Shown here: positions 7,101 to 12,987 of the stretch, piece after piece
How the letters are laid out: every line of letters starts with the position of its first letter
How positions within the stretch are numbered: the first letter of the stretch is position 1
Assembly: GCA_937873665.1 (NCBI GenBank)
Contig: CALMYW010000494.1
Coordinates: 1 to 15,137, forward strand
Reading direction: 5' to 3'
Length of the DNA: 15,137 nt
From: an uncultured Sphingorhabdus sp.
GTDB lineage: Bacteria > Pseudomonadota > Alphaproteobacteria > Sphingomonadales > Sphingomonadaceae
Notes under the pieces: generated by a model
The model's input: the letters and a program-made list of their open reading frames with translations, nothing else
What the model was told of the DNA's origin: nothing
Databases searched by the model: none
Made by a program: the position numbers and the translations under genes

Positions 7101-7260
7101 CGTCAACAACCTGGGGGCCTACGGCCGCTGGGCCTTTGTCGAGTTCGTTGACGTGTACCAAATGCAGCATGACTTCGCCAAGAAGGTCGAAGCCGAATTC
7201 AACAAGATGATCGATGCCGTTGCCCCGGCCACCGAATCAGTACCCGAGGGCGCACTCTGA
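4171..7260 (+). CDS. res: Type III-like restriction enzyme, Res subunit (DEAH helicase + PD-(D/E)XK nuclease)
   Basis: 1029 aa, about the length of Type III Res proteins. The SF2 motor shows Walker A ATGAGKT at 174-180, DEAH at 311-314, SAT at 366-368, TEGWD before the arginine-finger motif and GRALRR at 645-650. The C-terminal nuclease shows YRPD (Asp934) followed by VEIK (Glu954, Lys956), a complete PD-(D/E)XK site. It should translocate on ATP and cut DNA whose sites lack the partner's methyl mark. From memory it resembles the Res family that NCBI calls BPTD_3080. ATG 4171 has AGGG at 4162-4165. The methyltransferase gene starts 1 nt after its stop. Order is res then mod, opposite to classical Type III loci. 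GC is high (62 % in one counted line). Confidence 0.93.
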   Translation: MSNQFFEKPILNSPYGYPGRHWELDGTGQPTQQIVETRRRAEFITPIPKAKKQKGVAKQDALLFDDELSTQKQAYDHTAVINSVRQEVDKWRAHKNPADWRVTPETARLLQHWRHHPFSSIRPFFCQVEAAETIIWLTEVAPQVGKIGQTFLDHLANANNDANPELMRLALKLATGAGKTTVMAMIIAWQTVNAVRRPGSKKFTRGFLLVAPGLTIKDRLRVLQPNDPDSYYASRELVPSDMLDDLNRAKIVITNYHAFKLRERIELSKGGRLLLQGRGGDELNTLETEGQMLQRVMPDLMGMTNVLVINDEAHHCYREKPDAELDALKGDEKKEADENNEAARMWITGLEAVNRKLGVAKVVDLSATPFFLAGSGYVEGTLFPWTMSDFSLMDAIECGIVKLPRVPVADNIPGGEMPKFRNLWEHIRTRMPKKGRGAAKSLDPLSLPVELQTALEALYGHYKKTFDLWQAAGIKVPPCFIVVCNNTSTSKLVYDFISGFNRENDDGSSTPVPGRLELFRNTDEYGNPFGRPRTLLIDSEQLESGDALDDSFRAAAGPEIEQFKQEVFERGGALADELRSGKDFDDARLLREVMNTVGKAGRLGDSIRCVVSVSMLTEGWDANTVTHVLGVRAFGTQLLCEQVIGRALRRQSYDLNEEGLFNVEYADVLGIPFDFTAKPVISKPQPPRETVQVRAQPDRAALEIQFPRVQGYRVELPDERLTAEFTADSVLVLTPDLVGPSITQNAGIIGETVDLSLDHLADMRHSTLLMHLTKRLLINHWRDPGDEPKLHLFGQLKRITKEWLDTCLDCKGDTYPAQLMYQELADEACNRITAAITKAEQGNKRPIKAVLDPYNATGTTRFVNFNTSKTERWETNGPPPKCHVNWVILDSDWEAEFCRVAERHPRVVAYVKNHNLGLEVPYRYGSETRKYRPDFIVRVDDGNGPDDLLSLIVEIKGYRGEDAKDKKLTMETYWVPGVNNLGAYGRWAFVEFVDVYQMQHDFAKKVEAEFNKMIDAVAPATESVPEGAL
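7246..7250 (+). promoter_or_regulatory. Shine-Dalgarno supporting the methyltransferase start at 7262
   Basis: GAGGG lies 11 nt before ATG 7262, in the last codons of res. An in-frame ATG at 7214 would add 16 residues inside res but has no comparable site, and the MATKKNTPLSVETL start is a more natural N-terminus. Confidence 0.6.
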
Positions 7261-7261
7261 T

Positions 7262-10069
7262 ATGGCTACCAAGAAGAACACCCCGCTGAGCGTTGAAACG
7301 CTCAAGCACGATGACGCCACCCGCAAGAACATCCCTACGGCCGAGTATCAATCGGTCATGAAGCAGGAGCAGCAAAAGCCTATTCCTGTCCGCTATCCAC
7401 GAGAACGCGAAGACCGTAACCGAGACCTGGACCCGCAACTAGTTTGGCGCGGTAAGGATGAACAAGATTGGTCAGATTTGGTTGTGCATGCACCGCCGCT
7501 CTACATTCAAGAAAAGGTGCACCCTAAGGTCTTGATTGATGACCTCAAACGCCAGACCGAACGTGCGCAAGGCACAAATGCCCCGCAGGTCGATATGTTT
7601 GCCGACTTCAACGGCCTGCCCAGCGAAGACGCGAAAACAGAGTTTTACGCACATGATGCGCATTGGGCCAATCGCATGATTTTGGGCGACAGTCTGGCGG
7701 TGATGGCCTCCCTCGCCGAGCGCGAAGGGCTTCGCGGAAAGGTGCAGTGCATTTACTTCGATCCGCCTTATGGCATCAAATTCAACAGCAACTTTCAGTG
7801 GTCTACCACAAGCAAAGATGTGAAAGATGGAAACGCTGAACACATAACACGAGAGCCTGAACAAGTGAAGGCCTTTCGCGATACATGGCGTGATGGCATC
7901 CATTCATATATGACATATCTGCGAGATAGATTAACCGTGGCGCGTGATTTGCTCGCGGAATCTGGCTCGATATTTGTGCAGATAGGAGATGAAAACCTAC
8001 ATAGAGTTCGTGCCGTTCTTGACGAAGTTTTTGGCGACGAAAATTTCTTTTCCCAAATAACACTAAAGAAGCTATCACCCTTAGGCACTGGCGGCATGGC
8101 CAATGTAACGGATTATGTAGTCTGGTATGCAAAGTCTAAGCCACATATTAAATTTAGACCTATTTTTGACAAAAAGGCAAAAGGGTCTGAATCGCGTTAC
8201 GACTACGTTGAGCTACCATCAGGTGAGCGGCGAAAACTCACGGCTGCAGAAGAAGAAAATCTGGAGATGTTGCCTTCCGACTGGAAGGTCTATTGTCCCC
8301 AAGGTATGTTGTCGTCCGGCTATACACCGACTTGCACGTTTGACTTTGATTTCAATGGATATCCCGTACAAAAGAATAAAAAAAGCTGGAGAACAAATCG
8401 CCAAGGGGTTGAAACCCTGATAAAGGCTAATAGGCTGGTTTTGCATGGAACTCTGCCCTATTTCGTTGCTTTTCATGAAGACAATCCTCTCTCGACAATG
8501 AGCAATATCTGGACAGACTCAGGTTCTGCCAGTACTTCATACGAGAAGATTTATGTGGTGCAAACTTCAACAAGGCAAATTCAAAAATGCATCTTGATGG
8601 CCACCGATCCTGGTGACCTTGTGCTTGATCCCACTTGTGGGTCTGGAACAACTGCAACCGTGGCTGAGCAATGGGGGCGGCGTTGGATCACTATTGATAC
8701 ATCGCGTGTCGCGCTGGCTCTTGCACGGGCGCGCATCATGGGAGCACGTTATCCGTACTATTTGCTAGCGGACTCTCGTGAGGGGCAAATCAAAGAGGCA
8801 GAGATTACACGTACAGCTCCTAGCTCCTCGGCAGTGAAGCACAGCGTCCGCCGTGGTTTTGTGTATGAGCGCGTACCACACGTTATGTTGAGCTCTATCA
8901 CCAGCAATACTGAGATAGATGTGATCTATGATCAGTATCAAGCATTTTTGGAGCCGCTGCGCGAGCAACTTAATCGAGCTTTGGGCAAGAACTGGAAAGA
9001 ATGGGAAATACCTCGCAACGCGGATGACAAGTGGCACGAGAGCACTTCGAGGATTCACTCTGAGTGGTGGGCGCAGCGAATCGCACGTCAGAAGGCAATT
9101 GATGCATCTATCGCGGCGAAGGCTGAGTTCGAGTACCTCTATGACAAACCTTACGAGGACAAAAAGAAAGTCCGAGTAGCCGGTCCGTTCACCGTTGAAA
9201 GCTTATCGCCGCATCGAGTGCTAGGTGTCGATGAAAACGATGAATTAATCGATCCGAACGACCCCAATGTTGCTGAGCAACAGGCCGAGTACAACGCTGC
9301 GCGTAGCTTCGTTCAGATCATTCTTGAAAACCTCAAGACCGCCGGGGTGCAGCAGGCCCACAAGGAGGACAAGATCGTCTTTACGTCGCTGGTGCCTTGG
9401 CCCGGCGATCTTGTTTGCGGGGAAGGCCTGTATGAGGACAGCACGGGCGAAAAGCGTGCAGCTATCTTCATCGGACCGGAGTTCGGCACCGTGTCGCGCC
9501 CGGACTTGGTGTCTGCCGCACGAGAGGCAGGCGACGCAGGCTTCGATGTTTTGATTGCCTGTGCGTTCAACTACGACGCGCACTCGTCCGAGTTCGAGAA
9601 GCTGGGCCGTATCCCGGTTCTGAAGGCGCGCATGAACGCGGACCTGCACATGGCCGAAGACCTCAAGAACACGGGCAAGGGCAACTTGTTCGTGATATTC
9701 GGAGAGCCCGATATTGACATCCTCGATGCCGCCGAGGGCCAGGTTTGCGTCAAAGTCAACGGAGTGGACGTGTTCCACCCGAACACCGGCGAGGTACGCA
9801 GCGATGGTGCCGACGGCATCGCCTGCTGGTTCATCGACACCGACTACAACGAAGAAAGCTTCTTCGTCCGCCATGCGTACTTCCTGGGTGCCAATGACCC
9901 TTACAAGGCGCTTAAGACCACGCTGAAGGCCGAGATCAATGAAGAAGCCTGGGCGACATTGAACAGCGACACGTCTCGCCCATTCGACAAGCCGACATCC
10001 GGCCGCATTGCCGTTAAGGTGATCAATCACCTTGGTGATGAGGTGATGAAGGTCTTTAAGGTGTCCTGA
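7262..10069 (+). CDS. mod: Type III-like adenine-specific DNA methyltransferase (Mod), large, with mosaic recognition region
   Basis: 935 aa from ATG 7262. The catalytic motif IV DPPY is at 167-170, and the S-adenosylmethionine-binding motif I DPTCGSGTT is at 456-464. This IV-before-I order is the beta class used by Type III Mod enzymes, which methylate adenine N6. The target-recognition domain should lie between them, about 255-440. Residues about 500-935 form a long C-terminal extension of unknown function, which makes the protein larger than typical Mod (about 600-700 aa). It protects self sites from Res. Base composition is uneven: lines 8101-8160 and 8341-8400 in the recognition region are 35 % and 33 % GC, while 9481-9540 is 72 %. 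This suggests recombination of the recognition segment. It ends 1 nt before the RT gene. Confidence 0.93.
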   Translation: MATKKNTPLSVETLKHDDATRKNIPTAEYQSVMKQEQQKPIPVRYPREREDRNRDLDPQLVWRGKDEQDWSDLVVHAPPLYIQEKVHPKVLIDDLKRQTERAQGTNAPQVDMFADFNGLPSEDAKTEFYAHDAHWANRMILGDSLAVMASLAEREGLRGKVQCIYFDPPYGIKFNSNFQWSTTSKDVKDGNAEHITREPEQVKAFRDTWRDGIHSYMTYLRDRLTVARDLLAESGSIFVQIGDENLHRVRAVLDEVFGDENFFSQITLKKLSPLGTGGMANVTDYVVWYAKSKPHIKFRPIFDKKAKGSESRYDYVELPSGERRKLTAAEEENLEMLPSDWKVYCPQGMLSSGYTPTCTFDFDFNGYPVQKNKKSWRTNRQGVETLIKANRLVLHGTLPYFVAFHEDNPLSTMSNIWTDSGSASTSYEKIYVVQTSTRQIQKCILMATDPGDLVLDPTCGSGTTATVAEQWGRRWITIDTSRVALALARARIMGARYPYYLLADSREGQIKEAEITRTAPSSSAVKHSVRRGFVYERVPHVMLSSITSNTEIDVIYDQYQAFLEPLREQLNRALGKNWKEWEIPRNADDKWHESTSRIHSEWWAQRIARQKAIDASIAAKAEFEYLYDKPYEDKKKVRVAGPFTVESLSPHRVLGVDENDELIDPNDPNVAEQQAEYNAARSFVQIILENLKTAGVQQAHKEDKIVFTSLVPWPGDLVCGEGLYEDSTGEKRAAIFIGPEFGTVSRPDLVSAAREAGDAGFDVLIACAFNYDAHSSEFEKLGRIPVLKARMNADLHMAEDLKNTGKGNLFVIFGEPDIDILDAAEGQVCVKVNGVDVFHPNTGEVRSDGADGIACWFIDTDYNEESFFVRHAYFLGANDPYKALKTTLKAEINEEAWATLNSDTSRPFDKPTSGRIAVKVINHLGDEVMKVFKVS

Positions 10070-10070
10070 A

Positions 10071-12017
10071 ATGGTTGTAACAGAGGCCCAAGTAGAACTT
10101 GCCTACAGGAAGCTAAAGAGCCTTGTCTATTACGACAAGACGGACCTTCGGTTGCGGGCGCGTCTGGCTGCCTTCGAGTGCGACGAATCCTTCGACGCCA
10201 AGATGGCTGCTGTACACAAGGTTGTCAATGCACCCCGGCCATCGGTTGATCGTCAGTTTCGCAGTTGGTTGAAAGATGTTGGTTTTAGACTGGTTCCCAA
10301 GAAGCTCAAACCAGGCCCTCAGGACCGCTCGGATGATCAACCTCTGCAGGGCAGATTTATCACTAACGTGACGACTGCACCGAAGATTGAGATTGAAAAG
10401 GTTAACTATTTTTTTGACGGACCTATTGAGCTACATCTGATCGCAGTCCTTTGGATCATGTTGGAAGGACGCATCCTGGATGGCGCTCTTGGTGAAGAGT
10501 GCTGTGGCTCTCGACTCTCAACCAATCTAAATGATGAGGACGACGATTCCATTGCACTGTTCGCGAAGTACCACGAACAGTATGCGCGTTGGCGCGATAC
10601 AGGAATTCGAAGAGCAAAACAACTGCTCGTTCAAGAACAGCGCAACGTGGCGATCTTGGGACTTGATATTCAAGAGTATTTCTACAGGGTAAGCATCGAT
10701 TTCGATGAAATTCGGAATGCACTGAAGGAGACCATTGCTCAGGAACCGGATGGCCCGGACGACCTGCATCCACTGCTCACATGCATCCAGGTCGTGGGCG
10801 CAACTTACCGGAAGGTCGTTGCCAAGACGCTTGCGCAGACTCACCCTGGAATCTCCGATGAAGTAGTGGGGTTGCCCATTGGACTGTGCTCGTCGCTCGT
10901 ACTTGCCAATTGGTACTTGCAAGATTTTGACCGAATAGTGCTGCAGAAGGTGCGGCCTGCGTACTATGGTCGCTACGTTGACGACATCCTGTTGGTGGTA
11001 CCACTGCCCACTGACCCGGCAGTTGACAACGACAATCCGGTCGCAGGGTTTATTAAGGACTTGCTTGTCAGGCCACGCATACTCAGCGACGCAGGCAGCG
11101 GCGCATATGCAATTCGTGCACGCGAAGGCCTACTGCTACAGCAGTCAAAGTGCATCCTGCAGTATTTCGATGCGCGTCACTCAATTGCCGGGTTAGAAAA
11201 ATTCCAAAAGAAGTTGGAAGAAAACGGAAGTGATTTTTTGCTGTTGCCAGTTGATGAAGCGGACAACTCAATGGAGGATGTCGCATATGAGCTTCTCTAC
11301 GAGGGGTCGGTAAACAAATTTCGAAGTGTCAAGGGACTCGCTGAGAACCGCTACGAACTGGCGAAACATCTGGCACGTCAAACAATCCTGCATCTGCTAA
11401 CGGATGATGCGCCAGACAGAAAAGTCAGTCGAGGATTACAGAAGTTCTTCAAGGGGCGCAGCGCCATTGAGTTCTCCGACCTTTGGGAGAGAGTTTTTAC
11501 GCTGCTAGGAATTGCTGGCGACCAGGTAACGCTCAAGGCGTTTAGCAAACAGTTGAAGTCTGAGATCTCGCGTGTGAAGGCAGATGAGGAGGATGTGACG
11601 AAGCAACTGATAAGTGACTTAAGAGTGCACCTTCAGCTTTCACTGGCGATGGCTGAAGCGGTCTGCGCTGAAGATTTAGGACTTTCGGAGCTAGTCGATG
11701 GCATTCACGCCGAAGAGTTGCGCCGTGCAAATCTATTGCGACATCATTTTGTTCGCAGGCCGCTGTTGAACTTTACTACCTATTCTGGACCACTGAGTGC
11801 TCGCGCACCGAATTCTCTAGTGAAGCTTGATCCGCGCAAGATTGAATTTTCGCCAAGATTTGTCAACTTTGATGAATGCATGCTCCTTGCATACAGTGGC
11901 GACATATCGCTCGGGAAGAAGTCTGTCTTTGATGTTGCATCGAATATCTTCGAAGGAATAAATCGAAAGACATTGGCTGGTGTTGAATGGTCAGATGCAG
12001 CCGAATTGGAGGAGTGA
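10071..12017 (+). CDS. Defence-associated reverse transcriptase (DRT type 1 / UG1-like RT)
   Basis: 648 aa. RT core: motif A LGLDIQEYFYRVS with Asp199, motif B GLPIG (267-271) followed by LANWYLQDFD, and motif C YGRYVDDILLV with Asp304 and Asp305. The three catalytic aspartates are intact. About 190 residues precede motif A, and about 250 residues follow the palm and thumb with no domain I can name. There is no maturase, integrase or group II intron domain and no visible retron RNA beside it, so this is not a group II or ordinary retron RT. The next gene encodes a nitrilase-fold protein, the partner seen (often fused) in the RT-nitrilase class of DRT systems. ATG 10071 follows the mod stop by 1 nt, with AAGG at 10058-10061. 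GC is lower than in res and the helicase gene (43 % in line 11221-11280). DRT class is inferred from the pairing. Confidence 0.9.
   Translation: MVVTEAQVELAYRKLKSLVYYDKTDLRLRARLAAFECDESFDAKMAAVHKVVNAPRPSVDRQFRSWLKDVGFRLVPKKLKPGPQDRSDDQPLQGRFITNVTTAPKIEIEKVNYFFDGPIELHLIAVLWIMLEGRILDGALGEECCGSRLSTNLNDEDDDSIALFAKYHEQYARWRDTGIRRAKQLLVQEQRNVAILGLDIQEYFYRVSIDFDEIRNALKETIAQEPDGPDDLHPLLTCIQVVGATYRKVVAKTLAQTHPGISDEVVGLPIGLCSSLVLANWYLQDFDRIVLQKVRPAYYGRYVDDILLVVPLPTDPAVDNDNPVAGFIKDLLVRPRILSDAGSGAYAIRAREGLLLQQSKCILQYFDARHSIAGLEKFQKKLEENGSDFLLLPVDEADNSMEDVAYELLYEGSVNKFRSVKGLAENRYELAKHLARQTILHLLTDDAPDRKVSRGLQKFFKGRSAIEFSDLWERVFTLLGIAGDQVTLKAFSKQLKSEISRVKADEEDVTKQLISDLRVHLQLSLAMAEAVCAEDLGLSELVDGIHAEELRRANLLRHHFVRRPLLNFTTYSGPLSARAPNSLVKLDPRKIEFSPRFVNFDECMLLAYSGDISLGKKSVFDVASNIFEGINRKTLAGVEWSDAAELEE
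12008..12014 (+). promoter_or_regulatory. Strong Shine-Dalgarno that fixes the nitrilase start at 12022
   Basis: GGAGGAG ends 7 nt before ATG 12022 and overlaps the last codons of the RT gene. The same frame is open to 11980, but that start would overlap the RT gene by 38 bp and has no such site. It makes the RT and nitrilase translationally linked. Confidence 0.85.
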
Positions 12018-12021
12018 CCAC

Positions 12022-12945
12022 ATGGCGACATTTGAGCTAGTCAAGGCAGGAGGGGATTCAATTGACCTGCATGCCAGCATTCAGATTGCTGTAGCAAACA
12101 TTCCTGTGAGATCAGCCGACATTGAAGCGAGCTATTTGGGAAAGCCGAATCTCAGTCGTGACCGCCTAAAGCCGTTCACAAATCTGTTGAATGAAATTTC
12201 GTGCTACCAAGGTACTGCGAATAGTCGAATTGATTTGGTGGTCTTCCCAGAGGTAAGCGTTCCGCACGCTTGGGAGTCGATGCTGGTGGCATGGGCTCGT
12301 CGCCACCGAATCGGAGTCGTTTGTGGGTTAGAGCATCGAATCAATGCAAAAGGCCAGGCGTTAAATGAAGTTCTTGCTGCGTTGCCTTACCAGACGGGAA
12401 CTGGACACTGGACTTGCGTTCCTATTCGTCGATTGAAACGCTTCTATTCGCCAGAAGAAGAATTCATACTCACAAATGAAGGCCTGAAGTTGCCTGGGAA
12501 AAAGGACCCGTATCACCTATTTAGGTGGAGAGGCGCGAGCTTTGCGATATACAACTGTTTTGAGCTAGCTTCGATTGAGGATCGCTCGCTGTTTAAGGGG
12601 AAGGTTGACTTTATTGTGGCCTCAGAGTTCAACCGAGATATCAACTACTTCTCAAATATCGTTGAATCTGCCGCACGCGATCTGCATTGCTACGTGGTTC
12701 AAGTCAACGACTCTTGCTTTGGAGACTCACGAGTGGTGAGTCCATCCAGATCAGAACGCATGAATCCGCTGAGGATTAAGGGAGGTGACAACTTGACGTT
12801 TCTGACGGCTAGTTTGAACTTGAAGTCTTTGAGAACACACCAAAGGAAAGGGTACGGATTACAAAAGGAATCAAAGGAATTCAAGCCTACGCCGCCAGGT
12901 TTTCCACTTGAGGAACTTCAGATTCGCACGTCCTTAGGGAGTTAG
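12022..12945 (+). CDS. Nitrilase-fold (carbon-nitrogen hydrolase) partner of the RT
   Basis: 307 aa from ATG 12022. The nitrilase superfamily triad is recognisable: Glu77 in VFPEVSVP, Lys139 in RRLKRFYSPEEEF and Cys179 in AIYNCFELAS, in the usual order and spacing. A late VASEFNRDINYF segment and an NDSCFGDSRVVSPS segment match the C-terminal strands of the fold. These enzymes hydrolyse nitriles, amides or carbamoyl groups through a Cys thioester. The substrate here is unknown. The gene lies 4 nt after the RT. In RT-nitrilase DRT systems this domain accompanies the RT, so it is the likely second component or effector (drt1b-like). GC is low (47 % in line 12841-12900), like the RT and unlike the helicase gene that follows. 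The stop TAG is in the same frame as the next gene. Confidence 0.85.
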   Translation: MATFELVKAGGDSIDLHASIQIAVANIPVRSADIEASYLGKPNLSRDRLKPFTNLLNEISCYQGTANSRIDLVVFPEVSVPHAWESMLVAWARRHRIGVVCGLEHRINAKGQALNEVLAALPYQTGTGHWTCVPIRRLKRFYSPEEEFILTNEGLKLPGKKDPYHLFRWRGASFAIYNCFELASIEDRSLFKGKVDFIVASEFNRDINYFSNIVESAARDLHCYVVQVNDSCFGDSRVVSPSRSERMNPLRIKGGDNLTFLTASLNLKSLRTHQRKGYGLQKESKEFKPTPPGFPLEELQIRTSLGS

Positions 12946-12987
12946 TCGTCGAGCGGGTCTCGCATAGATTTCACGATACCAAACACA

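Noticed and set aside
7214..7261. Upstream start for the methyltransferase
   Set aside because: It would add 16 residues translated from inside res; ATG 7262 right after the res stop, with GAGGG at 7246-7250, is favoured.
9245..10030. Minus-strand 261-aa open frame opposite the 3' end of mod
   Set aside because: Antisense shadow of a GC-rich coding region, with no domain and no start signal.
9900..10120. Retron-type msr/msd RNA next to the RT
   Set aside because: The RT starts 1 nt after the mod stop, leaving no room for the usual non-coding RNA, and no such paired structure stands out there.
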